DNA of 55,606 nucleotides from Planctomycetota bacterium (GTDB lineage: Bacteria > Planctomycetota > UBA1135 > GCA-002686595), in assembly GCA_020847695.1 (NCBI GenBank), contig JADLBP010000127.1, positions 1 through 55,606 of the forward strand, in the 5' to 3' direction. The notes under the pieces are model-generated. The model ran no database searches. It had not been told where the DNA came from and saw only the letters and a program-made list of their open reading frames with translations. The number at the start of each line of letters is the position of its first letter. Within the stretch, counting starts at the first letter, position 1. The translations under genes and the position numbers were made by a program. This document shows positions 41,879 to 50,647 of this stretch, piece after piece.

Positions 41879-44311
41879 ATGATCACTTACGCACTCCTTC
41901 TCGCGGTTGCTCCCCAGGCGATCACCGAGCACGCGAAGCTCCACCCGGACAACGTGTTCTTGTACGGCGAGATCCCGGACGTGAAGGCGATGATGGGCGC
42001 GTACGACAAATCGCCCGTCGTGCAAATGGTCCGCGATGAAGCGGTGCGGAAGGCGGTCTACGGAACGCTCGAGTCGTTCGACATCGACCTCGACGAGAAG
42101 CTCGCGGAGCTCGGCGGCTTGCTCGGGCTGCCGCAAGACCAAGCCGCGTCGCCGGTCACTTCGGTAGTCGCGTACCTGGGGCGTGTACGCTCCGCTTCGA
42201 TCTCGTTGACGTTCCGGCCGAACGAGGCGAGCGCTCCGCTCCAAGCCTCGGGCACCACCATCGGCGAGATCGCGCAGCTCGCCGGTGCGATCGAGATGCA
42301 TCGGATCGAGACCGGCGAGTTGCCGGCGTCGCTCGGAGACCTCGAGCTAGCGACCGAACTCGCGACCGATGCCTGGGGCCACGCGTACGCGTACGCGCGG
42401 TCCGCGGACGGCTCGAGCTACACGCTCGCGTCCTACGGTTCGGATGGGAAACCCGGCGGCACGGGAGCCGACGCCGACATCGAGCACGGCAAGGAAGGCG
42501 AGGCCGGCAAGCGGATGGTCGAGGGTGTCGCGAGCCAGCTCGGCATGCTGACGGTGCTGACCTTCGACGACGCGGCCAACGCGAAGTGGGCGCACGAGCT
42601 GTTCGTGCTCGGCGGCGAGAAGGCCGAGATGAAGACGTCGCCCGCGACCGACGTGAGCTACCGCGGCGTCAAAGGAACTCTCCGGCACTGGACCGCGAGC
42701 GAGGACCTCGAGTTCCCGCTGTGGACGATCCTGACCGACAAGGACGTCGTGATCGGCGCGGGCAACCTAACGCCGGAAGCTGCGATCGAGCTGTCGACGG
42801 GCGGTGGCAAGGCGATCGCATCGAACGCGAAGTTCGTGGCACTGCCGAAGAGCTTGCCTCCGGCGCAGGGTGTGGCGATCGGCCATCTGTTCATGCAGTC
42901 CGAGGGCATGATGCAGCTCGCGTATCAAGGTGGCGCGCAGACGGAGGCGCTCCGGGAGCTGATCGAGCGCACCGGCGGAGAAACCTACGGGCGCATGCAT
43001 CTCGTCGGCGACCGCTTCGTGACGGAGTTCGTCAACACACCGTCGTCGAAGAACTACTTCGGGAAGTCGATGGGGCAGAAGCCGATCCCGGAGGATCTGT
43101 GGAAGTGCATCCCCGACGACGCGATCGCGTTCTACGCGACGTCGGTCGACGGAGCGGAGCTCTACAAGGAGTTGATGATCGCGCTCACCGCGGAAGGCAA
43201 TGACCTGCAGGCGCGCGTGAGCGAGCTCGAGGCGAAGCACGGCATCAACCTCGAACGCGATCTGTTCGCCAACCTCAGCGGCGGCGCGGTGGGCTACATG
43301 CTCGCGATCAAGGGCTTTCCTCCGGGCGCGGCGCTGATCGCGGAGCTGAAGGATCCGCAGGCGTTCACGCGCGGGATGAGCTCGCTGTTGAAGCTCGTGT
43401 CGGAGCAGGAAGGCAGCCCGTTCACGATCAAGGCGAATCCGTACAAGTACAAGGACGTCGAATGCCCGAAGTGGACGTTCTCGTTCACGGACGCGGCGGA
43501 AGCCAGCGGCTTCGGCGGCGTGATGACTCCGACTCCGACCGTCGCGGTCGTGAAGAACCGCATCGTGATCACGCTCTTCTCGACGCGCGCGACCAAGGAG
43601 ATCAAACGCCTGCTCGGTGACGAAGGCGCGCCGCACCCGTTGCTCGCGAATCCGAGTCGACCGCCCGCGAACGCGACCGTGATCGGCTACATGGATTGGG
43701 CGGAGCTGATCGGCGGCACGTACAAGACTGCGATGGGCTTCGCGTCGATGATGGGCGGAGCGATGGGCGGTGATGCGAAGGTCGACTTCACCAAGCTGCC
43801 CGAAGCGTCGGTCTTCACGCGCTTCTTCAAGCCGACGATCCTCTACTCGCGGCCGATCGAAGGCGGGATGTACACGCGGATGGACTCCTCCTTCGGGCCG
43901 GAAACGTGGGTCGCTTTCCTCGGCGGCATCGCGGCGGGCGGCGTCGTCGCGGCCATGTCGGACTCGTCCGAGACGACGCCGACGACGCCGGAGGTGGAGT
44001 TCGAAGAGGAGGACGTCTACGCGCCGTCCGCCGAGTCGATCTCGTCGCGCATCGCGCTCGATTCGATCCAAACGGCGATAGCGGTGTATCGCGCCGAAGC
44101 CGGCAAGGTGCCGAGCGCGCTGGCCGACCTCACCAAGCCCACGAAGAACTATCCGAAGGGGTTCTTCAACGGCGGAGAGCTCCCGAAGGACGGCTGGGGC
44201 CGCGAGTATCGCTACGCGCCGGCGGCCGACGGAAAGTCGTATCGCATCTGGTCGATCGGCGCGGACGGTGTCGATCAGGATGGCGCGGGGGACGACGTCG
44301 CTTCCGATTGA
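41879..44311 (+). CDS. Large exported protein with two pseudopilin GspG-like C-terminal modules
   Basis: 810 residues. A short hydrophobic start (MITYALLLAVA) may be a signal peptide. Two segments, residues about 127-207 and 721-810, follow the end of the type II secretion major pseudopilin: a helix, GELPASLGDL, then DAWGHAYAYA...ASYGSDGKPGG-GADADI, with Asp/Gly residues that bind calcium in GspG. The second copy reads DGWGREYRYAP...SIGADGVDQDGAGDD. Neither has the N-terminal prepilin helix. The middle 500 residues look like the DUF3352-type beta/alpha repeats. A membrane-like GGIAAGGVVAAMS segment precedes copy 2. Function unknown. Confidence 0.6.
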   Translation: MITYALLLAVAPQAITEHAKLHPDNVFLYGEIPDVKAMMGAYDKSPVVQMVRDEAVRKAVYGTLESFDIDLDEKLAELGGLLGLPQDQAASPVTSVVAYLGRVRSASISLTFRPNEASAPLQASGTTIGEIAQLAGAIEMHRIETGELPASLGDLELATELATDAWGHAYAYARSADGSSYTLASYGSDGKPGGTGADADIEHGKEGEAGKRMVEGVASQLGMLTVLTFDDAANAKWAHELFVLGGEKAEMKTSPATDVSYRGVKGTLRHWTASEDLEFPLWTILTDKDVVIGAGNLTPEAAIELSTGGGKAIASNAKFVALPKSLPPAQGVAIGHLFMQSEGMMQLAYQGGAQTEALRELIERTGGETYGRMHLVGDRFVTEFVNTPSSKNYFGKSMGQKPIPEDLWKCIPDDAIAFYATSVDGAELYKELMIALTAEGNDLQARVSELEAKHGINLERDLFANLSGGAVGYMLAIKGFPPGAALIAELKDPQAFTRGMSSLLKLVSEQEGSPFTIKANPYKYKDVECPKWTFSFTDAAEASGFGGVMTPTPTVAVVKNRIVITLFSTRATKEIKRLLGDEGAPHPLLANPSRPPANATVIGYMDWAELIGGTYKTAMGFASMMGGAMGGDAKVDFTKLPEASVFTRFFKPTILYSRPIEGGMYTRMDSSFGPETWVAFLGGIAAGGVVAAMSDSSETTPTTPEVEFEEEDVYAPSAESISSRIALDSIQTAIAVYRAEAGKVPSALADLTKPTKNYPKGFFNGGELPKDGWGREYRYAPAADGKSYRIWSIGADGVDQDGAGDDVASD

Positions 44312-44379
44312 TCGCGCTTGGCAGGAGCTCGCCCGCGAGCGCATAGTCAGCGCTTCGTCGCGAACCGGCGGCGACCCGC

Positions 44380-45072
44380 ATGGCGAGCAACGATTCCTGG
44401 CACCGACGCTTCAAACGAGCGCGGCGTAGATTCGGAGCGTGGGCAGTCCCGCGCGTCGGCGCGCCGCTGTTCGGCTTGCTCGCGCGGTCGTGGCGAGTGC
44501 AACGCATCGAGAGCGAGCGCTTCGACGGGCTCGAGCGCGGTTTCATCCTCGCGCTGTGGCACGGACGGATGCTGCTCGGCATCCACGAGCTGCGAGACGA
44601 GCACATGCACGTGCTCGTTTCGATGAGCGGCGACGGCGATGTCTCGGAGGCGCTGCTCCAGAAATTCGGCTACACGGTGGTGCGCGGTTCGCGCAGCCGC
44701 GGCGGCGCGCGCGCACTGCGCGAGATGCTCGGCATCCTCGGCGAGGGCGGAGTGGTGGTGATCACACCCGACGGTCCGCGCGGGCCGAGGCACGCGATGA
44801 ATCCGGGGCTCGCGTGGATGGCGAAAGCGACCGGCTACCCGGTGCTGCCGCTCGGGCACGCGGTCGATCGCGCGTGGAGGCTGAAGAGCTGGGATCGCTT
44901 CACGATCCCGAAGCCGTTCGCTCGCGTGCGGCTCGCGTTCGGCGAACCCGTGCGCGTTTCGCGCGAGGCGACGCCCGAGGAGATGGACCGCGCGACCGAG
45001 ACGATCCGCGAGCGGCTGCTCGAACTGGAGCGACGCGGTTTCGCGAGCCTCGGCAAGGAGCCCGACTTTTGA
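44380..45072 (+). CDS. DUF374 lysophospholipid acyltransferase family protein
   Basis: 230 residues. LALWHGRMLLGI (the His motif of the LPLAT superfamily in its DUF374 form), SMSGDGDVSEALLQKFGY and ITPDGPRGPRH are diagnostic. DUF374 proteins are thought to acylate lipid A or other envelope lipids. This fits the Kdo/LPS genes at 10.8-17.4 kb. Basic N-terminus without a clear membrane helix. Its stop overlaps the TTG start of the DUF72 gene by 4 bp. Confidence 0.8.
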   Translation: MASNDSWHRRFKRARRRFGAWAVPRVGAPLFGLLARSWRVQRIESERFDGLERGFILALWHGRMLLGIHELRDEHMHVLVSMSGDGDVSEALLQKFGYTVVRGSRSRGGARALREMLGILGEGGVVVITPDGPRGPRHAMNPGLAWMAKATGYPVLPLGHAVDRAWRLKSWDRFTIPKPFARVRLAFGEPVRVSREATPEEMDRATETIRERLLELERRGFASLGKEPDF

Positions 45073-45941
45073 TCCGCGTCGGGCCGGCGGGCTGGTCCTA
45101 CGCGGACTGGGAAGGCGTCGTCTACCCGCGGAAGAAGCCGCGCGGCTTCCACGCGCTCGCGTACCTCGCCGAGCACTTCGACCTGGTCGAGATCAACTCG
45201 AGCTTCTATTCGGTCCCTCGCGACGGCAGTGCCGAGCGTTGGGCCGAGCTGGTCGAGCCGCACGAGACCTTCCGTTTCACGGCGAAGCTCCACCGCGAGT
45301 TCACGCACGACGCGCGCGTCGACGCCGCGCGGTTGCGCGAGTTCCGAGCCGCGCTCGAGCCGCTCGTGAAGCACCGGCGGCTCGCTGCGTGGCTCGCGCA
45401 GTTCCCGTGGAGCTTCGCGTTCGGCGTCGAGCGCCTCGGACTGATCGAACGCCTCGCCGGGGAGTTCCGCGACGCGCCGCTGGTGCTCGAGCTCCGTCAC
45501 GCGACGTGGTTCGAGCCGGCGGCGACCGCCGCCTTGCTCGCGCTCGACGTGTCGCTCGCCGAGATCGATCTGCCGCGCAGCGCGACCGCGCCGCCGGTGC
45601 AGGTTGGCGCGCGGGGGCGAGTCGGCTACCTGCGCTTGCACGGACGCAACGCACGAGCTTGGTTCGACCGCGAAGCGACGCGCGACCAGAAGTACGACTA
45701 TCTGTACGACGATCGCGAGGTCGAGGGCTTCGCCGCTCGCGCCAGCGAGCTCGCGCGCGAGCACGACGAGACGCTCGTCGTCACCAACAACCACTTCTCC
45801 GGCAAGGCGGTCACCAACGCGCTCGAGCTCGCCGCGGCGATCACGCGCGCCAAGCGGCGCGTCCCCGAGCCGTTGCTCGCGGCGTACCCGCGGCTCGAGC
45901 GGATCGCGCTGCCGGCTCCGCGCCGCGGGCTCTTCGACTGA
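45069..45941 (+). CDS. DUF72 family protein
   Basis: 290 residues from TTG 45069, overlapping the previous stop (TTGA). RVGPAGWSYADWEGVVYP at the start, FDLVEINSSFYSVP, FRFTAKLHREFTH, AWLAQFPWSF and YLRLHGRNARAWF are hallmark DUF72 blocks. The fold is a TIM barrel, but the biochemical role is not established. It forms a run with the acyltransferase and the alpha/beta hydrolase. GTG/ATG starts further in would remove the first strand, so the TTG start is preferred. Confidence 0.85.
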   Translation: MIRVGPAGWSYADWEGVVYPRKKPRGFHALAYLAEHFDLVEINSSFYSVPRDGSAERWAELVEPHETFRFTAKLHREFTHDARVDAARLREFRAALEPLVKHRRLAAWLAQFPWSFAFGVERLGLIERLAGEFRDAPLVLELRHATWFEPAATAALLALDVSLAEIDLPRSATAPPVQVGARGRVGYLRLHGRNARAWFDREATRDQKYDYLYDDREVEGFAARASELAREHDETLVVTNNHFSGKAVTNALELAAAITRAKRRVPEPLLAAYPRLERIALPAPRRGLFD

Positions 45942-45953
45942 GGCGGTCGCGAC

Positions 45954-46835
45954 GTGACTCGCACCGACCAACGACCGTTCCGACTGACGTACGCGGACGA
46001 GCCGGGCCGAAGCGTGCGCGGTGTAATCGAGTTGCCGACGAACTCCGCGAGGCCGGTGCCGTTCGTCCTGATCGTGCACGGCTTCATGGGCTTCATGGAC
46101 TGGGGCTTCTTCCCGCTGCTCGCCGAGCGTCTGGTCGCGCACGGGCTCGCCGCGGTTCGATTCGACCTCTCGGGTTCCGGAGTGGGGGACGACGGTGTCG
46201 ATTTCAGCGCGCCGCAAGCATTGGAACGGGACACGCCGTCTCGCTCGCTGGAAGACATCGCGAGGGTGCGCGCGTTCTGCGAGCGCGAGGTGCCGGCGCT
46301 CGACGCCAGCCGCGTCGGGCTGGTCGGCCACAGTCGAGGCGGTGCGCTCGCGCTGTTGCACGCCGCGGAACGTCCGGACACGCGCGCCGTCGTGACGTGG
46401 AACTCGCTCGCGTCGTTCGCGCGCTGGGACCGAGCGACGATCCAGGCGTGGCGGCGCGACGGGTTCTTGCCGATCGCCAACGGCCGCACGAAGCAGGTGT
46501 TCCGGTTGTCGACCGCGTTGCTCGACGATCTCGCATTGCACGGGGAGCGCCTCGATCCGCTGAAGCGCTGCGCGGGTCTCGCCGTGCCCGCCTTGCTGGT
46601 GTGCGGCGAGGCGGACGAAACGGTCGCTCCGAGAGCATCGGCGGAGCTCGCGGAGTCGCTCGCGGACGCTCGACTCGAACGGATCCCAGGCGCGGGGCAC
46701 ACGTTCGGCGCGCGGCATCCGTTGGAAGCTCAGGAGCCGGCGCTCGAGCGCGCCCTCCTACGCACCGCGGAGTTCCTGAGCGTCCGGCTCGAAACAACTT
46801 CCGGTCAAGGTGGGTGGGAAACCCCGACGACCTGA
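45954..46835 (+). CDS. Alpha/beta hydrolase (serine hydrolase)
   Basis: 293 residues from GTG 45954. HGFMGFMDWG holds the oxyanion hole, GHSRGG the Ser nucleophile, CGEADETV the Asp and GAGHTFG the His. The HGFMG and FDLSGSG blocks are like the small esterase/acyl-peptidase group (YqiA/PHA-type). No signal peptide. Substrate unknown. It is 12 bp after the DUF72 gene. Confidence 0.85.
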   Translation: MTRTDQRPFRLTYADEPGRSVRGVIELPTNSARPVPFVLIVHGFMGFMDWGFFPLLAERLVAHGLAAVRFDLSGSGVGDDGVDFSAPQALERDTPSRSLEDIARVRAFCEREVPALDASRVGLVGHSRGGALALLHAAERPDTRAVVTWNSLASFARWDRATIQAWRRDGFLPIANGRTKQVFRLSTALLDDLALHGERLDPLKRCAGLAVPALLVCGEADETVAPRASAELAESLADARLERIPGAGHTFGARHPLEAQEPALERALLRTAEFLSVRLETTSGQGGWETPTT

Positions 46836-46924
46836 AGTCGCCGCGGCAGGATGAACGAAACAACGCTTGCCGACTCGCTGCACGCCTGCTGGAGTGCGCT
46901 CAAGTCGAGCGTCCATCCTCAGGT

Positions 46925-47983
46925 ATGAAGTTCCGGCCGTTGCTGAAGAAACTCGCGCTGGCAGGCGCGTCGCTCTTCGTCGCGTTCGCTGGCGCCGAGA
47001 TCATCGCGCGCCTGAACGAGCCGGGGCCGTTCTCGTTCTTCGACCACAGCCCGAACGACCCCGATCCGAAGCTCGATCACGTGCATCGACCGGGCTTCGT
47101 CGGCCGCTGGGATGGAACGTGGTACGAGATCAACTCCCGCGGCCTGCGCGGGCCCGACTGGACGCCGACGTTCTCCGAGAAGGAGTTTCGCATCCTCGCG
47201 CTCGGCGACTCGTGCACGTTCGGCAAGGGCGTGCTCGAGAGCGAGTGCTGGCCTCGCCAGCTCGAGACGCTGATGCGTGGCGGAGCGCACTCCGAAGTCC
47301 ACGTCGCGAACGCCGGCGTCAACGGCTACTCGGGTCGCCAGTACCTCGAAGTGCTGCGGCGCCTGGGACCGGAGCTCAAACCGCAGCTCGTCTTAGTCGG
47401 CTACAACCTCAACGACTTCCCGAACGTCGTGCAGTCGGTCGACCGCGCGGTGTTCCAGGGCAAGAACAGCCTGCGCGCGAAGCTCCCGACCGGGCTGCGC
47501 GACGAGCTCGGCCGCCTCGCGCTCTTCCGTTGGATGCGGGCGAGCTACTACGAGATGAACCGCGAGCGCGACTGGGCGAACGCCGAGAAGCTCGCGCGCG
47601 AATCCGCCGGCGTCGGCCCGAAGGCGACCTCGAAGGCTGCGTTGCGCTTCGAAGAGGAGAAGCAGCGTCTCAAGCAGCTCGTCGAGGAGAGTCGTGAGCT
47701 CGGCGCGAAGGTCGCGATCTTCCTGTTGCCGTACGAGAGCCAGGTCTACCTCGACGTGTTCGACGACACGCCGGTGCAGAGCCTGCGCGCCGTCTGCGAC
47801 GAGCTCGGCGTCACGTTCGTCGACCTCGCGGAGCCGTTCCGGGCGCGAGCGCGAGCGTCCGATCCGCCGCGGCTCTTCCTGCGCGGCGATCGCTATCACC
47901 CGACCGCCGAGGGGTATCGGATCGTCGCCGACAGCGTGATCCACGTGCTGCGCGAGCAAGGCTGGCTCCCGGTCAGTCACTGA
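46925..47983 (+). CDS. SGNH/GDSL hydrolase family protein, membrane-anchored
   Basis: 352 residues. An N-terminal signal anchor (LLKKLALAGASLFVAFAGAEIIA), then RILALGDSCTFGKGV with the catalytic Ser in GDS, VANAGVNGYSG (block II/III Gly/Asn), YNLNDF and the C-terminal GDRYHPTAEGY with the Asp-x-x-His pair. This matches SGNH hydrolases that add or remove acyl groups on cell-surface sugars. A possible hairpin terminator follows the stop at 47987-48035. Confidence 0.85.
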   Translation: MKFRPLLKKLALAGASLFVAFAGAEIIARLNEPGPFSFFDHSPNDPDPKLDHVHRPGFVGRWDGTWYEINSRGLRGPDWTPTFSEKEFRILALGDSCTFGKGVLESECWPRQLETLMRGGAHSEVHVANAGVNGYSGRQYLEVLRRLGPELKPQLVLVGYNLNDFPNVVQSVDRAVFQGKNSLRAKLPTGLRDELGRLALFRWMRASYYEMNRERDWANAEKLARESAGVGPKATSKAALRFEEEKQRLKQLVEESRELGAKVAIFLLPYESQVYLDVFDDTPVQSLRAVCDELGVTFVDLAEPFRARARASDPPRLFLRGDRYHPTAEGYRIVADSVIHVLREQGWLPVSH

Positions 47984-48310
47984 GCTCGCGGGACGGAATC
48001 GGCCGAGTCACCGACCGGCGCCGGCCCGTCTCGCGGGGTTTCGAGGAGCTCCGAGCCTCGCGCACATGCCGCCGCGCGGCGATCGAACGAGCGCGGATTC
48101 GCCGAGGGCTCGCGCGCCGGGACGCGCGAACGATTTCGTCGGTGCGGGCGCATTCCACGCCCGCCGAAAGCAGGCGTGGCTACTCGGCCGCGCGCGCTTC
48201 GGCGATACTGCTCGGCGCTCGGAACGGCGTGCTCCGCGGGCGGAACGTCCGTCCGCCGCGCGGTTTCGGCGCGCGCCGAGTCGTCGCGGCACCTCGATCG
48301 ACGGCGAACG
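47984..48310. other. 327-bp spacer with two hairpins
   Basis: No gene is seen. It holds a hairpin right after the SGNH stop (47987-48035) and another, CCACGCC/GGCGTGG around an 11-base loop, at 48155-48179. The rest is GC-rich without codon character. Confidence 0.5.
47987..48035 (+). terminator. Hairpin after the SGNH gene, possible terminator
   Basis: A 10-bp stem with one G-T wobble (47987-47996 with 48026-48035), starting 4 bp after the stop codon, with further pairing inside. No T-tract follows. Confidence 0.35.
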
Positions 48311-49759
48311 GTGGAACGGGCTCCAGCTCCCGACTCGACGACGATCGTGCTCCAGACCTACCTCAGCGTCCTCGCGTTGCTCTGCCTCTACGGATTGCAC
48401 CGCGTGTGGATGGTGGCGCGCTTCCGATGGCGCCGTCGTGACGACGGCGCGCGAGCGGACGCGCGGCCGTTCGTGACCGTGCAACTGCCGGTCTACAACG
48501 AACGCACGGTCGTCGCGCGGCTGATCCGGAGCATCGGAGCGCTCGACTACCCGCGCGAGCGGCTCGAGGTGCAGGTGCTCGACGACTCGACCGACGAGAC
48601 GCGCGAGATCGTCGATCGCGAGGTCGCCGAGCTCGTCGCGCGCGGCATCGACGCACACGTCGTGCGACGCGCCGACCGGCGCGGCTTCAAGGCGGGCGCG
48701 CTCGATCACGGTCTCGCACGCGCGAAGGGCGAGCTCGTCTGCATCTTCGACGCCGACTTCACTCCCGCGTCGGACTTCCTGCTCGCGCTCGTCGGTCACT
48801 TCGGCGATCCGAAGGTCGGCATGGTGCAAGCACGGTGGGGGCACGAGAACCGCGAGTCGAGCACGCTGACGCGCGCGCAATCGACGCTGCTCGACGGCCA
48901 CTTCGTGATCGAGCACAAGGTGCGCCACGATTCCGGGCTCTTCTTCAACTTCAACGGCACCGCGGGCGTCTGGCGCAAGCGCGCGATCGTCGACGCGGGC
49001 GGTTGGCAGCACGACACGCTCACCGAGGACCTCGACCTCTCCTACCGAGCGCAGCTCGCCGGCTGGCGCTTCGTCTACGCGCCGCACGTCGTCGCGCCGG
49101 CCGAGGTGCCGCCGGACATCGCCGCGTTCAAGTCGCAACAGCGACGATGGGCGAAAGGCAGCGTCCAGGTCGCGAAGAAGCTCGTCGGCTCGATCCTGAC
49201 GTCGAAGCAGCCGTTGCGCGTCAAGCTCGAGGCGCTCGCGCATCTGACCGGCAACACCGGCTATCCGCTGGTCGTGTTGCTCGCGCTGCTGTTGCCGGCG
49301 ATGGTCGGGATGCAGCTCGGTCTGCCGGAGCCGGTGCACGTCGCGCTGTTCGCGACCAGCACGCTCTCGGTGTTCCTCTTCTACGAGACCGGCCAACGTG
49401 CGCTCGGCCGTGGCGCGGCGAAGCGAGCGTTCGACGTGGTCGCCGCGGTCGCGCTCGGCATCGGCATGAGCCTGTCGCAGACGCGCGCGGTGCTGTCGGG
49501 CCTGTTCGGCGGCACCGGCGAGTTCGTGCGTACGCCGAAGGTCGGCGACGCGCGCGGCGCGCTGCGAGCGTATCGATCGGTGCGCGCGGGGATCCCGGGG
49601 CTCGAGCTGCTGTTCGCCGCGTGGTTCGTATTCGGCATCGTGCGCGCTTGCGAGCACGAGCGTTGGCTCGCGCTGCCGTTCTTCACGCTGTTCTTCGCGG
49701 GCTTCGCGTGGGTCGGCGTGCTCTCCGTGACCCAGTGGATGAGGGAAAGCCGTGCCTGA
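48311..49759 (+). CDS. Family 2 glycosyltransferase, membrane-bound (cellulose-synthase-like)
   Basis: 482 residues from GTG 48311; GTG 48347 is an alternative and the frame is open upstream to 48176, so the start is unsure. One N-terminal helix (YLSVLALLCLYGL), then the GT2 core: LPVYNERTVVARLIRSIGALDYP, DDSTDET, FDADFTP, TEDLDLSYRAQLAGW and QQRRWAKG (QxxRW). At least four helices follow. The layout is that of processive or ceramide-glucosyltransferase-like GT2 enzymes. It is followed by a HAD gene overlapping its end by 8 bp. Confidence 0.85.
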   Translation: MERAPAPDSTTIVLQTYLSVLALLCLYGLHRVWMVARFRWRRRDDGARADARPFVTVQLPVYNERTVVARLIRSIGALDYPRERLEVQVLDDSTDETREIVDREVAELVARGIDAHVVRRADRRGFKAGALDHGLARAKGELVCIFDADFTPASDFLLALVGHFGDPKVGMVQARWGHENRESSTLTRAQSTLLDGHFVIEHKVRHDSGLFFNFNGTAGVWRKRAIVDAGGWQHDTLTEDLDLSYRAQLAGWRFVYAPHVVAPAEVPPDIAAFKSQQRRWAKGSVQVAKKLVGSILTSKQPLRVKLEALAHLTGNTGYPLVVLLALLLPAMVGMQLGLPEPVHVALFATSTLSVFLFYETGQRALGRGAAKRAFDVVAAVALGIGMSLSQTRAVLSGLFGGTGEFVRTPKVGDARGALRAYRSVRAGIPGLELLFAAWFVFGIVRACEHERWLALPFFTLFFAGFAWVGVLSVTQWMRESRA

Positions 49760-50420
49760 CCTCGGTGACGTTCGCGCGCTCTCGTTCGATTGCTACGGCA
49801 CGTTGCTCGACTGGCGGCGCGGCGTCCGCGAGGCGGCGGCGGAGGTGCGTTCGCTGGTCGGCGCCGATTTCGAGCGGCTGGAGCGCGAGCGCGAGCACTT
49901 CGACGCCGAGTTGGGCCGGGGAGCGTATCGGCCGTACCGCGAGCTGCTCGCCGAGTCGCTGCGCCTCGCCGCGCGCGAACAAGGCCGCGAAGTCACCGAG
50001 GACGAAGCGCGCGCGTTCGCGGAGAGCATGCGCCGCTGGCCGCCGTTCGCCGACACCGACGGCGCGCTCGCGCGCCTGGCGACGCGCTTTCGCCTCGCGA
50101 TCTTCTCGAACGTCGAGACCGCGGTGCTCCGCGAGACGATCGCCGAGCGCGGTTGGCGTATCGACGTCGTCGTCACCGCCGAGGAAGTCGGTTCGTACAA
50201 ACCGGCGGCCGGACACTTCCTGGAGGGCTTGCGTCGCCTCGATCTCGAGCCGCGGCGCGTGCTGCACTGCTCGGTGACGCGCTACTACGATCTCGCGCCG
50301 GCGAAGCGACTGGGCCTCGCTACCGCGTGGATCGCGCGGCAAGCCGAGGAATGGCCGGCGGGCGACGCACCCGACCTGGTGGTGCGCGATCTCGCGGAGC
50401 TCGAGCAAGCGCTACGTTGA
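49752..50420 (+). CDS. HAD hydrolase, haloacid dehalogenase type II-like
   Basis: 222 residues from GTG 49752, inside the end of the glycosyltransferase gene. FDCYGTLLDW has the nucleophilic Asp, IFSNVET motif II, and EVGSYKPAAGHF the motif III Lys. The end motif is weaker (CSVTRYYDLAPA instead of the usual H-V-x-x-S-x-x-x-D). Possible substrates are a haloacid or a phosphate ester; no context to decide. Confidence 0.8.
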   Translation: MPDLGDVRALSFDCYGTLLDWRRGVREAAAEVRSLVGADFERLEREREHFDAELGRGAYRPYRELLAESLRLAAREQGREVTEDEARAFAESMRRWPPFADTDGALARLATRFRLAIFSNVETAVLRETIAERGWRIDVVVTAEEVGSYKPAAGHFLEGLRRLDLEPRRVLHCSVTRYYDLAPAKRLGLATAWIARQAEEWPAGDAPDLVVRDLAELEQALR

Positions 50421-50522
50421 CGCGTCGCGGGCGCCGACGAGCGCTCGGGAACGCCGGCCGCGCTCGGTGAGCCCACGCGAAGTGCGAGCGAACCTCCTGC
50501 AACGGAAGGCGACCCGCAACGA

Positions 50523-50580
50523 CGCGCGACGGGCAACGGCGCGCGACGGGCAACGGCGCGCGACGGGCGACGGCGCGCGC
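50523..50580. repeat. 17-bp tandem repeat, about 3.3 copies
   Basis: CGCGCGACGGGCAACGG at 50523-50539 and 50540-50556, and with one A-to-G change at 50557-50573, then a partial unit. It lies in the 227-bp spacer between the convergent HAD and cystathionine beta-synthase genes. Copy number may vary among strains. Confidence 0.75.
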
Positions 50581-50647
50581 GCGGTGGGCGACGACGCTCC
50601 GCGCGGCGCCGGCGGTCGTGCGCCGCCGACGCTCCGCGCGCGGCCGC

